A stretch of 64,000 nt of DNA from Pseudomonas sp. GD04091 (GTDB taxonomy: Bacteria > Pseudomonadota > Gammaproteobacteria > Pseudomonadales > Pseudomonadaceae): contig NZ_JAOEBG010000002.1 of assembly GCF_029836165.1 (NCBI RefSeq), positions 186,001 to 250,000 on the forward strand. The letters run 5' to 3'. A model generated the notes under the pieces. It had not been told where the DNA came from, ran no database searches, and saw only the letters and a program-made list of their open reading frames with translations. A program made the translations under genes and the position numbers. Shown in pieces: positions 26,321-36,315 of this stretch. Numbering within the stretch: position 1 is the first letter of the stretch; each line of letters begins with the position of its first letter.

Positions 26321-27429
26321 CAGCGGCGACCTCCGGCGTATTGCGGCATGGTGATACAGGCGACATTGCCACCGCCGAGCAGGATCTCGCGGCTGTTGTC
26401 GATACCGATGATGCGATGGCCGGGGAACAGCTCGGCCAGGGTGGCCTGGGCCACGGCGTCGTTGCGGTCGCCGAACAGCGGCACGACGATGGCCGAATTG
26501 CCGGCGTAGTAGTTGATGTACGAAGCGCAGATCTGCGTGCCGGCCTGACGTACGTGGGTGCCTTCGACCTGGTCCAGGCCCGCCGCCTCCTCCGCCGTCC
26601 AGCGCAGCACCTCGGGCTGTGGCAGCTTGTGCACCTTGAGTGCGCGGCCGCGACTGTCGCGGGTGCCGCGCAGAATGTCGTAGGCCTCCTGGTAGATCTC
26701 CCACTGCGGATCGTCACGGTTGTCGGTCCATTGCAGCACCACCTCGCCGGGGCGCACGAAGCAGGCCAGGTCGTCGACATGGCCATCGGTCTCGTCGAAC
26801 TTGCAGCCACGGGGCAACCAGATCACCTGGTCGGCGCCCAGGTAATCCTGCAGGCGGCGGGTCACTTCGTCCTTGCCCAGGTGCGCGTTGCGATTGCGGT
26901 TGAGCAGGCACTGCTCGGTGGTCAGCAGGCTGCCCTGGCCGTCACTCTGGATGCCACCCAGTTCGGCGATCAACGGTGCGCGGTAGCGGTCCAGGTGCTC
27001 GATCTCGAGGATCTTGCGGGCGATCTGGTCATCCTTGTCCCAGGGGTAATAAAGGCCGCCGTCCAGGCCGCCGTAGGCGTTGAACTCGAAGTCCACGCCA
27101 CGCACCTCGCCGCTTTGATCGTTGACCACGAAGCATGGCCCACTGTCGCGGAACCAGGTGTCGTTGCAGGTCATCTCCACCACCCGCACGTGGGCCGGCA
27201 GCAGGTTGCGGGCGTTGGCGTACTGGGCAGCCGAGGCGCAGACGGTCACCGGCTCGCTGGACGCGATGGCCGTGACGATCTCGACCCAGACCTTCTGCGC
27301 CGGCTTGGCGCCATTGCGCCAGACATCCGGACGCTCCGGCCAGCCCAGCCAGCAGCGGGTCTTGGGCTCGAATTCGCCAGGCAGGCGGAAACCATCGGCC
27401 TTGGGCGTGGTGGTGAGCGAACGTGCCAT
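26320..27429 (-). CDS. aguA: Agmatine deiminase
   Basis: Hydrolyses agmatine to N-carbamoylputrescine and ammonia (369 aa; pentein fold). The catalytic Cys358 lies in GGGNVACIT near the C-terminus. The substrate-binding and catalytic residues of the family appear in WFRDSGPCF and DETDGHVDDLACF (with the catalytic His). The preceding codon block also offers a TTG at 27435; ATG 27429 with GAGG upstream is preferred. Its usual partner, N-carbamoylputrescine amidohydrolase (AguB), is absent from the window. Confidence 0.94.
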   Translation of the reverse strand: MARSLTTTPKADGFRLPGEFEPKTRCWLGWPERPDVWRNGAKPAQKVWVEIVTAIASSEPVTVCASAAQYANARNLLPAHVRVVEMTCNDTWFRDSGPCFVVNDQSGEVRGVDFEFNAYGGLDGGLYYPWDKDDQIARKILEIEHLDRYRAPLIAELGGIQSDGQGSLLTTEQCLLNRNRNAHLGKDEVTRRLQDYLGADQVIWLPRGCKFDETDGHVDDLACFVRPGEVVLQWTDNRDDPQWEIYQEAYDILRGTRDSRGRALKVHKLPQPEVLRWTAEEAAGLDQVEGTHVRQAGTQICASYINYYAGNSAIVVPLFGDRNDAVAQATLAELFPGHRIIGIDNSREILLGGGNVACITMPQYAGGRR

Positions 27430-27522
27430 GGTCAACCTCGGTATCGGTGAGTGATGACTGCACGCTACGCCCCGCCGACGCAGGCTTCCAACGATGAAAA
27501 CTCAGCGATAGGTGAACTGGAT

Positions 27523-28410
27523 TCAGCTATCGCCCAGCTGTTCGATGAACCATTCGATGAATTGCGCCACCGCGCCACGCTCCAGGCGCAGCCGCTCGCA
27601 GACCAGCGCATATTGCCCCTGGGCGGTGACGCTGGCGCTGAACGGGCGAACCAGGCGACCGCTCTGCAGGTCGGCCTGGCAGGTGAGGTTGTCGCCCATG
27701 GCCACGCCCTGCCCGAGCAAGGCGGCTTCCAGTGCCAGCGCCGCATGCGGAAAGTACAGCTGGCGCGTGGGCAGGGCGTCCTCGGCATGGGTCGCCAGCC
27801 AGGTGGTCCAGGTACGACCGTCCTGGTCATCGTGCAGCAGGCAATGGCGCACCAGGTCACGTGGCCGCTTCAGGCCGCCCTGGTTGAAGAGCCCGGGGCT
27901 GCATACCGGGAAGAACTGCAGCAGCGGCAAGGGCCGGACGAAGTGGGTACTGGCATCCAGGGCGCTGGTGCCATAGGTGATGGCCAGGTCCACGTCCAGT
28001 GCTGGGGCTCCGGCGTCGATCGGCTGCTCGTGCAGGTGCAGGGTGATATGTGGGTAGCGGCTGCTGAAGTCGGCGAGCCGCGCCACCAGCCACTTCTGGG
28101 CCAGCTCGGCGGTGACCGCGACCCGCAGCACAGCCTGGGAGGCCGGATCGCGCAGTTCGTCGCAGGCCTTGCCGATCAGCTCGAAGGCCTGCTGCAGATG
28201 ATGCAGCAGCCGCTCGGCCTCGGCGGTCGGGCGTACCTGGCGCCCCACCCGCTCGAACAGGGCCACGCCCAGTTGCTCTTCCAACTGGCGGATCTGGTGA
28301 CTGACAGCGCTGTCGGTGACGCACAGCTCGGCCGCGGCGCGGCCGAAGTGCCCGTGGCGGGCGGCGCATTCGAAGGTGCGCAAGGCGGTGAGGGATGGCA
28401 GGCGGCGCAT
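27523..28410 (-). CDS. LysR-family transcriptional regulator (GcvA-like)
   Basis: Regulator of 295 aa. The N-terminal winged HTH (MRRLPSLTALRTFECAARHG, then FGRAAAELCVTDSAVSHQIR) is typical of the GcvA/AmpR branch. The effector domain spans about 90-290. The frame is open to 28452, but ATG 28410 is the usual start for this branch. It is divergent from the puuB-like gene, 140 bp away, and upstream of aguA on the same strand, so it probably controls one or both; the shared spacer has a perfect 12-bp palindrome. Confidence 0.9.
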   Translation of the reverse strand: MRRLPSLTALRTFECAARHGHFGRAAAELCVTDSAVSHQIRQLEEQLGVALFERVGRQVRPTAEAERLLHHLQQAFELIGKACDELRDPASQAVLRVAVTAELAQKWLVARLADFSSRYPHITLHLHEQPIDAGAPALDVDLAITYGTSALDASTHFVRPLPLLQFFPVCSPGLFNQGGLKRPRDLVRHCLLHDDQDGRTWTTWLATHAEDALPTRQLYFPHAALALEAALLGQGVAMGDNLTCQADLQSGRLVRPFSASVTAQGQYALVCERLRLERGAVAQFIEWFIEQLGDS

Positions 28411-28508
28411 GGCGAAATGCCTTGTCGTTGTTTTCAGGGGCCGCTGGATCATATCGCCAACCTGGCAAAAAACACGATCGACTGGCGATGTGAAAATTCT
28501 CTGCTACT

Positions 28509-28520
28509 TTTTCATGAAAA
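28509..28520. promoter_or_regulatory. Perfect palindrome between lysR and puuB, candidate operator
   Basis: TTTTCATGAAAA is a perfect 12-bp palindrome in the AT-rich part of the divergent spacer, about 30 bp before the puuB ATG. A larger imperfect pair GTGAAAATT (28490-28498) / AAATTTCAC (28531-28539) surrounds it. It could bind the adjacent LysR or the XRE-cupin protein, but no experimental evidence is available. Confidence 0.4.
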
Positions 28521-28550
28521 TAATCAAAACAAATTTCACGAGGTCCCGGC

Positions 28551-29840
28551 ATGTTCAAGCAATCCGCCCAGCACGTCGCCAGCTATTACGCTAAGACCTA
28601 CCCTGCCCCGATCCCCCTGCGGCCTGCACTGCAAGGCAGCCATGACACCGATGTGCTGATCGTCGGGGCCGGGTTCAGCGGGCTGCACACTGCCTTGCGC
28701 CTGGCCCTGGCCGGCAAGCGCGTCAGCGTACTGGAGGCCAGCCGGGTGGCCTGGGCGGCGTCCGGGCGCAACGGCGGCCAGGCGTTGCTGGGCTGGTCCT
28801 GCGACATGCCACCGCTGGAGAAAGCCCTGGGCCTGGAACGTACCCGGCGCCTGTGGGACAGCATGTGCTGGGCGGCCGAGGAAATGCGCGACCTGCCTCT
28901 GCGCCACGGTTTCGAGGTGGACTACCGCCCGGGCAGTCTGTGGACCGCGGTGCTGCCACGCCGGGTGAAGCTGCTGGAAGAAGCCCGGGAGGAAGCCGCC
29001 AGCAAGTTCGGCTACGACTGCCTGCGCCTGATCGGGCGCGACGAGTTGCCCGCCTGGATCGACAGCCCCCGCTACCAGGCCGCCCTGTACGATCCCAACG
29101 GCGCCCACCTCAACCCGCTGAAGCTGGCCCAGGGCCTGGCCGGCATCATCGAGCAGGCGGGAGGCCGGATCTTCGAGCAGAGCCAGGTGCTCGACTATCG
29201 CGAGCAGGGCGCCGGCTTCGTGGCCCGCACCGACAAAGGCGAAGTGCGCAGCGCCGTACTGGTGCTGGCCTGCAATGCCTATATCGACGGCCTCGACCGC
29301 ACGCTGTCGCGCCGCCTGCTGCCGGTGGGCTCCTACCAGATCGCCACCGCGCCGCTGGACGCGGACTTCGCCGCGTCACTGCTGCCGCGCGACAGTTGCG
29401 TGATCGACAACCAGTTCGTCCCCGACTACTTGCGCCTCACCCCCGACCACCGCCTGCTGTTCGGCGGCGGCTGCACCTACCTGGGCGGCATCCCCAGGGA
29501 TGTCGCCGGCGCCACCCGGCCTTACCTGGAGCGGGTGTTCCCGCAACTGCGCGGGGTGGCCATCGAGCACGCCTGGGGCGGCCATATCGACTGCAGCATC
29601 CAGCGCACCCCGGACATCGGCCGCCAGGGCCAGCGCTACTGGCTGCAGGGCTTTTCCGGCCACGGCGTGCTGCCGACCCTGGCCGGCGCGCGCGCGGTCA
29701 GCGACGCGATCCTCGGCGACGACGACCTGCTGGCGCTGTACCAGGGCATCGACAATGGCCGCTTCCCCGGCGGCGATCTGCTCGCCGCGCCACTGGAGGC
29801 GGCGGCCAAGGCCTGGTACAGGATGCGCGACCATGTCTGA
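28551..29840 (+). CDS. puuB: Gamma-glutamylputrescine oxidoreductase (PuuB-like FAD oxidase)
   Basis: DAO-family flavoprotein (429 aa) predicted to oxidise gamma-glutamylputrescine to the aldehyde. The N-terminal Rossmann motif is VLIVGAGFSGLHTALRLA. ASGRNGGQAL fits the FAD-contact region of the PuuB/OrdL branch, and the C-terminal GFSGHGVLPTLAGA is typical. Neighbours on the same strand are an XRE-cupin regulator (8-bp overlap) and a PuuA-like ligase, matching the glutamylation route for putrescine. The exact substrate is inferred from context. Confidence 0.88.
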   Translation: MFKQSAQHVASYYAKTYPAPIPLRPALQGSHDTDVLIVGAGFSGLHTALRLALAGKRVSVLEASRVAWAASGRNGGQALLGWSCDMPPLEKALGLERTRRLWDSMCWAAEEMRDLPLRHGFEVDYRPGSLWTAVLPRRVKLLEEAREEAASKFGYDCLRLIGRDELPAWIDSPRYQAALYDPNGAHLNPLKLAQGLAGIIEQAGGRIFEQSQVLDYREQGAGFVARTDKGEVRSAVLVLACNAYIDGLDRTLSRRLLPVGSYQIATAPLDADFAASLLPRDSCVIDNQFVPDYLRLTPDHRLLFGGGCTYLGGIPRDVAGATRPYLERVFPQLRGVAIEHAWGGHIDCSIQRTPDIGRQGQRYWLQGFSGHGVLPTLAGARAVSDAILGDDDLLALYQGIDNGRFPGGDLLAAPLEAAAKAWYRMRDHV

Positions 29841-30393
29841 GCCGATCGACGACAGCCAGGCCCTGGCGCGACTGGTACGCGACCTGCGCAAGCACCGGGG
29901 GCTGACCCTGGACGAGCTGGCCGGACGGGTCAAACGTTCACTGGGCTTTCTCTCCCAGGTCGAACGTGGCCTGTCACGCCCGACCGTGGCCGATCTCACC
30001 GCCATCAGCGAAGCGCTGCAGGTACCCACCACCTACTTCTACCAGGCCGTGCCGCCCCGGGAGATCGACTGGGTCACCCGCCCTGGCGAACGCCGCACCT
30101 TGTATTACGCCGGCGGTGTCACCGACGTGCTGGTCTCGCCGACCCTGAACGGTCGCTTCGCCATGCTCGAAAGCCACCTGACACCGGGTGCCAGCAGCGG
30201 CGAGGGGCACCTGGACGACAGTTCGGAACAGGGTGGTTTCGTGCTTGAAGGTGAGCTGACCTTGTGGCGGGAAGACCATGAGACCGCCGTCACCTTGTTT
30301 GCCAATGACAGCTTCCAGCTGCCGCCCCACAGCCAGTTCCGCTACGCCAACCTGACCGAACGGACGACCCGGGTGCTCTGGGTGTTTCGCTGA
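29833..30393 (+). CDS. puuR: XRE-cupin transcriptional regulator (PuuR-like)
   Basis: The 186-aa protein has an N-terminal HTH_3 domain (about 12-65; LTLDELAGRVKRSLGFLSQVE) and a C-terminal cupin domain (about 105-180), the architecture of PuuR and other polyamine regulators. It overlaps the puuB-like gene by 8 bp and precedes the puuA-like gene by 92 bp, so it is likely the local regulator. The symbol is tentative because the ligand was not identified. Confidence 0.85.
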   Translation: MSEPIDDSQALARLVRDLRKHRGLTLDELAGRVKRSLGFLSQVERGLSRPTVADLTAISEALQVPTTYFYQAVPPREIDWVTRPGERRTLYYAGGVTDVLVSPTLNGRFAMLESHLTPGASSGEGHLDDSSEQGGFVLEGELTLWREDHETAVTLFANDSFQLPPHSQFRYANLTERTTRVLWVFR

Positions 30394-30485
30394 GCGCAGG
30401 CTGTGTTGTCGAGCTGTAAACAACGCCCTCTGTGGGCGCGCGCCAGATCAACGATCTCATGTGTTGTTCCAACGGAGCACAAGCA

Positions 30486-31838
30486 ATGACCAGCGACAGC
30501 CGCTTTCCCGATCTGCTCAGCGAAGTACGCGCCTTTCGCGCCGCCCACCCGGACGTGCGCTACGTCGACCTGATCAGCCTGGACATCCCCGGACACTTCT
30601 ACGGCAAGCGCTATCCCATCGACATGCTGGAAAAGGTGGCGGCCGGCAGCCCGCTGAAGCTGCCGCAGAACTGCGTCCTGCTCGGTGCGCAGGGCGGGCT
30701 GTTCCCGATCGGTGACTACTGCTTCAACGACGGCGACCCCGATGCCCCGCGCCGCCTGGTACCCGGCACGCTCAAGCCGGTGACCTGGGAGCGTGAGCCG
30801 CTGGGGCAGATGCTGATCAGCTCCGACGGCACCGCGGCCCCCATCGAGTTCGAGCCACGCGAAGTGCTGGCCCGCGTCCTGCGGCGTCTCGAGCGCCGTG
30901 GTATCCGCCCGGTGGTGGCCTTCGAACTGGAGTTCTACCTGTTCGACCGGGCGTTGCAGGACGGCATGCCGCAGTTCCCCCGCGACCCGTCCACCGGCGA
31001 TGCCGACGATCAGCCGAACATGCATATCGAACGCCTGTCGCGCTTCGCCGACGTGCTGCGCGAGATGGTCGATACCGCCAATGCCCAGGGCGTGGACGCC
31101 AATGTCATCACCGCCGAGCTGGGGCCGGGGCAGTTCGAGATCAACTTCGGCCATTGCGACGACGGCCTGCGCGCCGCCGACTGGGCGGCGCTGTTCTGCC
31201 GCAGCACCCGTGGCGTGGCGTTGAAGCATGGATTGCGTGCTTCGTTCATGAGCAAGCCTTACCTGCAAGCGCCGGGCAGCGGCATGCACGTGCATGTCAG
31301 CCTCTACGACCAGGCCGGCGACAACCTGCTCGCCGCCGACGCCCAGCGCCCGCTGCGCCACGCCGTGGCCGGCTGCCTGGCGTGGCTGGCGCACTGCATG
31401 CCGATCTTCGCCGCCAATCACAACGCGTTCCGCCGCTACGGCGCCATGGTCAATGCCGCCAGCCGCGCCAGCTGGGGCTTCGAAGACCGCGATGCGTGCA
31501 TCCGCATTCCCGAGTCGGACCCGCGCAACCTGCGCATCGAGCATCGCCTGGCCGGCGCGGACGCCAACCCGTACCTGGTGCTGGCGGCGATTCTCTGCGG
31601 CATGGAACATGGGCTGGATGCCGGCCAGGAGCCGATCGCAGCGCTGAACGAGGATCGCGGCAGCGGGATCGACTTTCCCAAGGACATGCTCAGCGCGGTG
31701 GCCGCGATGCGTGGACACCCGGCGGTCAACGAGGGACTGGGAGCGGAGTTCGTGATGGTCTATTGCGAGAACAAGCGCCAGGACCACCTGGCATTTCTGC
31801 AGGAGGTCAGTGCCCGCGAATACCGCTGGTTCCTGTGA
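30486..31838 (+). CDS. puuA: Gamma-glutamylputrescine synthetase (PuuA-like, glutamine synthetase family)
   Basis: Glutamine synthetase family ligase (450 aa) expected to join glutamate to putrescine using ATP. Visible family parts are FELEFYLFDRAL (metal-binding Glu), GPGQFEINFGHCD, and FMSKPYLQAPGSGMHVHVSL (ATP/metal loop). NHNAFRRYG follows. The start is ATG 30486 with GGAG nine bases upstream; in-frame ATG 30459 is possible. It lies in the puuB-puuR-puuA unit. A spermidine- or monoamine-specific paralogue cannot be excluded. Confidence 0.88.
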   Translation: MTSDSRFPDLLSEVRAFRAAHPDVRYVDLISLDIPGHFYGKRYPIDMLEKVAAGSPLKLPQNCVLLGAQGGLFPIGDYCFNDGDPDAPRRLVPGTLKPVTWEREPLGQMLISSDGTAAPIEFEPREVLARVLRRLERRGIRPVVAFELEFYLFDRALQDGMPQFPRDPSTGDADDQPNMHIERLSRFADVLREMVDTANAQGVDANVITAELGPGQFEINFGHCDDGLRAADWAALFCRSTRGVALKHGLRASFMSKPYLQAPGSGMHVHVSLYDQAGDNLLAADAQRPLRHAVAGCLAWLAHCMPIFAANHNAFRRYGAMVNAASRASWGFEDRDACIRIPESDPRNLRIEHRLAGADANPYLVLAAILCGMEHGLDAGQEPIAALNEDRGSGIDFPKDMLSAVAAMRGHPAVNEGLGAEFVMVYCENKRQDHLAFLQEVSAREYRWFL

Positions 31839-31842
31839 CATC

Positions 31843-31914
31843 CATCGCCGGACAAGCCCGCTCCCACGCATCCATGACTACGAACCGGCGTTGGAGCGGG
31901 CTTGCCCCGCGATG
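31843..31914. repeat. REP pair (GCGGGCTTG class) after puuA
   Basis: CATCGCCGGACAAGCCCGCTC and GAGCGGGCTTGCCCCGCGATG face each other over a short loop. This class (GAGCGGGCTTGCCCCGCG) matches the copies at 39831 and 47685 and marks the end of the puu unit. Confidence 0.85.
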
Positions 31915-32010
31915 AGGCCGGCACTGGTATCGCCTGGCGCCCAGGATTACCATGTACCGCCTTCAGCGCGGCCTTTTGCCGCACCCCGCCCCTTCGCCAG
32001 CCAAAGCCCC

Positions 32011-32790
32011 ATGCCCTTCGAACTCACCGTAGAACCGCTCACCCTGCTGATCCTCGCCCTGGTCGCCTTCGTCGCCGGTTTCATCGACGCCATCGCCGGC
32101 GGTGGCGGCCTGCTGACCACCCCGGCGCTGCTCACCGCCGGCATGCCACCGCACCTGGTGCTGGGCACCAACAAGCTCAGCTCCACCTTCGGCTCGGCCA
32201 CCGCCGGTTTCACCTACTACCGACGCAAGCTGTTCCACCCGGCACAGTGGCGCCCGGCACTGTTCGGCACCCTGGTGGGCGCGCTGATCGGCGCGGTGGT
32301 CGCCCACTACATGCCGGCCGAGTGGCTGAACAAGATGCTGCCGGTGATCGTCTTCGCCTGTGGTGTCTACCTGCTGTTCGGCGGCACGCCCAAGGCGCCG
32401 CTGGACGCCGACATACCGATCAGGAAGAAATGGCAGTTCCCGCAAGGCTTCACCCTGGGTTTCTATGACGGCGTCGCCGGGCCCGGCACCGGCGCCTTCT
32501 GGACCGTGAGCACGCTGCTGCTCTACCCCATCGACCTGGTCCGCGCCAGCGGCGTGGCGCGCAGCATGAACTTCGTCAGCAACATCGCGGCGCTGACGGT
32601 GTTCATCATTTCCGGGCAGGTGGATTACATCGTCGGCCTGTGCATGGGCCTGTCGGTGATGGTCGGCGCCTTCTTCGGCGCCCGCACGGCGATCAGCGGC
32701 GGCAGCAAGTTCATCCGTCCGGTGTTCATCACCGTGGTGCTGGCGCTGACCATCCGCCTAGCGTGGCAACACTGGTTCGGCCAGGCCTAG
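32011..32790 (+). CDS. TSUP/TauE-SafE family membrane permease
   Basis: Inner-membrane protein (259 aa) with about eight hydrophobic segments. It has the two family motifs [18 protein letters not shown] and [13 protein letters not shown] in the two halves, typical of TSUP (sulfite/organosulfonate-type exporters; YfcA-like branch). The substrate is unknown. ATG 32011 was chosen over the longer frame from 31810 because it begins just before the first helix. Its last 33 bp overlap the 3' end of nudC on the other strand. Confidence 0.88.
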   Translation: MPFELTVEPLTLLILALVAFVAGFIDAIAGGGGLLTTPALLTAGMPPHLVLGTNKLSSTFGSATAGFTYYRRKLFHPAQWRPALFGTLVGALIGAVVAHYMPAEWLNKMLPVIVFACGVYLLFGGTPKAPLDADIPIRKKWQFPQGFTLGFYDGVAGPGTGAFWTVSTLLLYPIDLVRASGVARSMNFVSNIAALTVFIISGQVDYIVGLCMGLSVMVGAFFGARTAISGGSKFIRPVFITVVLALTIRLAWQHWFGQA

Positions 32791-33588
32791 CCTTCTGGCC
32801 ACATAAAGATCGATCAGATACCGGGCGATCGAGCGCCCGGCCGGCAATGGCGGCAGGTCATGGACGCTGAACCACTGGGCGTCCTCGATCTCGTCTGGCT
32901 GCATGACGATCTCCCCACCCGCGTATTCGGCATGGAAGCCCAGCATCATCGAGTGCGGGAACGGCCAGCACTGGCTGCCGACGTACTGGATGTTCCTCAC
33001 CTCCACCGCCACCTCTTCACGCACCTCGCGCACCAGGCAGTCCTCGGCCGACTCGCCCGGTTCGGCGAAACCTGCCAGGGTGCTGTACACCCCGGTGACG
33101 AAGCGTGGCGAGCGGGCCAGCAACACGTCGTCGCCGCGCGTGACCAGCACGATCATGCTCGGCGAGATGCGCGGGTAGCTGCGCAGGTCGCAGGGCTGGC
33201 AGTACATCGCCCGCTCCCAATGGATCTGCGTCATCGGCTGGCCGCAACTGCCGCAGAAGCGGTGCTCGCAGGCCCAGGTGCCGATCTGCGCGGCGTAGCC
33301 GAGCACCTTGTAGGTATCGAAATCGCCCTCGAGCATGAACCGGCGCAACCCCTGCCAGCCGCAACCCGCTACCTCGCTGGCACTGCGCAGCTCCAGCAGG
33401 AACACCGGCTGGCCGTCGAAATGGCCGATGCCGTGCTCGCACAGCACGTCCAGGTCCTGGCGCTTGAGCCAGTCGCGGGGGAACAGCGCGCCGTTGGCGT
33501 CCACCAGGAACCCTTCCGGGCTGCGGGCGACGACCAGCCCCCCGGGGATCTGCGGGTCGAGTACTGCGGTTGTCCAGCGTGCTGACAT
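32758..33588 (-). CDS. nudC: NADH pyrophosphatase NudC (RNA decapping)
   Basis: NUDIX hydrolase (276 aa) that splits NADH and removes NAD caps from RNA in E. coli. The four-cysteine zinc site is visible in CGSCG and CQPC (about residues 110-135). The NUDIX box is [20 protein letters not shown]. The downstream [14 protein letters not shown] is the family's SQPWPFPxS signature, with Pro and Ser contacts to the nicotinamide side. It converges with the TSUP gene and overlaps its 3' end. Confidence 0.95.
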   Translation of the reverse strand: MSARWTTAVLDPQIPGGLVVARSPEGFLVDANGALFPRDWLKRQDLDVLCEHGIGHFDGQPVFLLELRSASEVAGCGWQGLRRFMLEGDFDTYKVLGYAAQIGTWACEHRFCGSCGQPMTQIHWERAMYCQPCDLRSYPRISPSMIVLVTRGDDVLLARSPRFVTGVYSTLAGFAEPGESAEDCLVREVREEVAVEVRNIQYVGSQCWPFPHSMMLGFHAEYAGGEIVMQPDEIEDAQWFSVHDLPPLPAGRSIARYLIDLYVARRLGLAEPVLPR

Positions 33589-33622
33589 GGTTCGGGTTCC
33601 TGAGAGGCGCCCGCCAACCCGG

Positions 33623-34435
33623 TCAGTCGGCGAACGTCGGTTGCTGTTTGCTCATGTGCGCGGCCACGGCCACCCGCAGGTCTTCGGACTGCAGCATGGC
33701 GGCGTTCCAGGTGGCGATGTAGTCCAGGCCATCGTCGATGCGATGGTCACGCATGTAGCTGATCATTTCCTTGGTGCCGGCCACGGCGACCGGGGATTTT
33801 GCGGCAATCTCGCGGGCGATGGCAAAGACTCCGTCGAGCAACGCCGCCTGGTCATCATAGACACGGTTGACCAGGCCGATGCGCAGCGCCTCCTGGGCAT
33901 CGACCTTGCGCCCGGTGTAGGCCAGCTCGCGCATGATGCCGTCGCCGATGATGCGCGGCAAACGTTGCAGGGTGCCGACATCGGCGGCCATGCCCATGTC
34001 GATCTCCTTGATCGAGAACTGCGCATCAGCGGCGCAGTAGCGCATGTCGCAGGCCGAGACCAGATCGATGGCTCCCCCGATGCAGTAGCCCTGGATCGCC
34101 GCCAGCACTGGCTTGCGGCAGTTGTCCACGACGGTGAACGAACGTTGCAGGCGCTGGATGGTACGGCGCAGCAGGCGCGCGTTGCGCCCGACGTCCTTGC
34201 CCAGCTGCTGCGCCAGGGCAGCCAGCATCATCAGGTCGATACCGGAAGAGAAGTGCTTGCCGGCACCGCTGATGACCACCGCGCGCACCGCGTCGGTGTC
34301 GTCGATCCACTGGAAGATCTCGACGATCTCCTCCCAGAAGGCGGCGTTCATCGCGTTGATCTTTTCCGGGCGGTTGATCTGCACGTGGGCGATGTTGTCG
34401 GTCAGTTCGACCTTGAACGCGGTGTAGTCGGTCAC
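33623..34435 (-). CDS. Delta3,5-Delta2,4-dienoyl-CoA isomerase (ECH1-like crotonase)
   Basis: Crotonase-superfamily enzyme (270 aa) for oxidation of unsaturated fatty acids. It has the oxyanion-hole regions KHFSSGIDL and [11 protein letters not shown]. The stretch [19 protein letters not shown] closely follows the mammalian ECH1 signature, in which the acidic pair (Glu and Asp) catalyses isomerisation; the Asp within ADVG is present here. The best start is GTG 34435, just before TDYTAFKV; no ATG is nearby, and the longer frame to 34768 reads through noise. Confidence 0.88.
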   Translation of the reverse strand: MTDYTAFKVELTDNIAHVQINRPEKINAMNAAFWEEIVEIFQWIDDTDAVRAVVISGAGKHFSSGIDLMMLAALAQQLGKDVGRNARLLRRTIQRLQRSFTVVDNCRKPVLAAIQGYCIGGAIDLVSACDMRYCAADAQFSIKEIDMGMAADVGTLQRLPRIIGDGIMRELAYTGRKVDAQEALRIGLVNRVYDDQAALLDGVFAIAREIAAKSPVAVAGTKEMISYMRDHRIDDGLDYIATWNAAMLQSEDLRVAVAAHMSKQQPTFAD

Positions 34436-34586
34436 GGACGGCACTCCATTGGGGAAAGGGTTCACAACGCAGGATCTTAGCGCACCCGCAAGGCCGCACA
34501 TGTGCCAAAAGCGGGACTGGATACCTTGCACCGCGCGCGACGATGGGGCACCGTGCGCGACTGCTGAATCAAAAGGATACAAATTC

Positions 34587-36089
34587 ATGTCCCGTTCCCT
34601 GACCGGCGCCCTCGCCCACGGCTTCCTGGGCCAGTCGCCGCGTTGGTACAAGGCTGTCATCTGCCTGTTCCTGCTCCTCAACCCGTTGCTGCTGGCGACC
34701 CTCGGCCCGGTGGTCACCGGATGGGCGCTGGTGATCCAGTTCATCTTCACCTTGGGGATGGCGCTCAAGTGCTACCCACTGATGCCCGGCGGCCTGCTGC
34801 TGGTCGAGGCGCTGCTGCTGCGCATGACCACGCCCGAGGCGCTGTACCAGGAGCTGCAGCACAACTTCCCGGTGATCCTGCTGCTGATGTTCATGGTCGC
34901 CGGCATTCACTTCATGAAGGAGCTGCTGCTGTTCCTGTTCTCGCGGATCCTCCTGGGCGTGCGCTCCAAGGCCGTGCTGAGCCTGCTGTTCTGCGTGCTG
35001 TCGGCGTTCCTGTCGGCGTTCCTCGACGCCCTGACCGTGACGGCGGTGATCATCAGCGCGGCGGTGGGCTTCTATGCCGTCTACCACCGTGTCGCCTCGG
35101 GCACCAATCCCCGCGAGGAGTCTGCGCTGGACAGCGACCATCAGGTCGAACAATTGCACCGCGATGACCTCGACCAGTTCCGCGCCTTCCTGCGCGGCCT
35201 GCTGATGCACGGGGCGGTCGGCACGGCGCTGGGTGGCGTCTGCACCCTGGTGGGCGAGCCGCAGAACCTGCTGATCGGCCATGAGATGGGTTGGCACTTC
35301 GCCGATTTCTTCAGCAAGGTCGCTCCCGTGTCGATGCCGGTGCTGGCAGCAGGCCTGGTGACCTGCGTGCTGCTGGAGAAGCTGCGGCTGTTCGGCTACG
35401 GCACGCTGATGCCCGAACGCGTGCGCCAGGTGCTGGCCGCCTACGCCGCCGAGGACGATGCCGCGCGCACATCGGCACAGCGCGTCGCCCTGCTGGTGCA
35501 AGGCCTGGCCGCGCTGATCCTGATCGTCTGCCTGGGCCTGCACATCGCCGAGGTGGGCCTGATCGGCCTGCTGGTGATCGTGCTGATCACCGCCTTCACC
35601 GGCATCACCGACGAGCACCGCCTGGGGCGCGCCTTCCAGGATGCCATGCCGTTCACCGCGTTGCTGGTGGTGTTCTTTGCCGTGGTCGCGGTGATCCATG
35701 AACAGCAGCTGTTCAGCCCGCTGATCGCCTGGGTGCTGGCGCTGCCGAGCGAGCAGCAGCCAGGCATGCTCTACCTGGCCAACGGCCTGCTGTCGGCGAT
35801 CAGCGACAACGTGTTCGTCGCCACCATCTACATCACCGAGGTCAAGCAGGCGTTCCTCGATGGCGCGATGAGCCGCGAGCATTTCGAGACCCTGGCGGTG
35901 GCGATCAACACCGGCACCAACCTGCCCAGCGTGGCCACGCCCAACGGCCAGGCGGCGTTCCTGTTCCTGCTGACCTCGGCGATCGCGCCGCTGATCCGGC
36001 TTTCCTACGGGCGCATGGTGTGGATGGCGCTGCCCTATACCGTGGTCATGGGGGGCCTGGGCTGGTGGGCGGTGACCTACTGGCTGTAG
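34587..36089 (+). CDS. nhaB: Na+/H+ antiporter NhaB
   Basis: Inner-membrane antiporter (500 aa) that exchanges sodium for protons and helps in pH and salt homeostasis. The sequence has about twelve hydrophobic segments and matches the NhaB family in length. Family stretches include [29 protein letters not shown] and [18 protein letters not shown] 34587 follows a spacer of about 150 bp divergent from the crotonase gene. A REP pair follows the stop codon. Confidence 0.95.
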   Translation: MSRSLTGALAHGFLGQSPRWYKAVICLFLLLNPLLLATLGPVVTGWALVIQFIFTLGMALKCYPLMPGGLLLVEALLLRMTTPEALYQELQHNFPVILLLMFMVAGIHFMKELLLFLFSRILLGVRSKAVLSLLFCVLSAFLSAFLDALTVTAVIISAAVGFYAVYHRVASGTNPREESALDSDHQVEQLHRDDLDQFRAFLRGLLMHGAVGTALGGVCTLVGEPQNLLIGHEMGWHFADFFSKVAPVSMPVLAAGLVTCVLLEKLRLFGYGTLMPERVRQVLAAYAAEDDAARTSAQRVALLVQGLAALILIVCLGLHIAEVGLIGLLVIVLITAFTGITDEHRLGRAFQDAMPFTALLVVFFAVVAVIHEQQLFSPLIAWVLALPSEQQPGMLYLANGLLSAISDNVFVATIYITEVKQAFLDGAMSREHFETLAVAINTGTNLPSVATPNGQAAFLFLLTSAIAPLIRLSYGRMVWMALPYTVVMGGLGWWAVTYWL

Positions 36090-36098
36090 CTGGGACCT

Positions 36099-36180
36099 GT
36101 GGGAGCGGCTGCAGCCGCACACCGGCCAAGCCGGTGCCATCCACCGCGTTGGATGCTTCGCGGGTAAACCCGCTCCCACA
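36099..36180. repeat. REP-like palindrome after nhaB
   Basis: GTGGGAGCGG at the left and CCGCTCCCACA-type sequence at the right face each other. The interior contains CGGCCAAGCCGG and GCGGGTAAACCCGC, so this element mixes the two core types seen elsewhere. It marks the 3' end of nhaB. Confidence 0.75.
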
Positions 36181-36315
36181 GACAGCGCGCCCCTGCGCAG
36201 CTGTCTCTCCTCAGGTGCGCACGCTCGTCGAACCCTGACTATCGTTCAGCACGGCTGTCGATTTTCCCCTGTCCCAATCGACTACCCAGCACACCCACCC
36301 GAGGAGGTTCACCCC

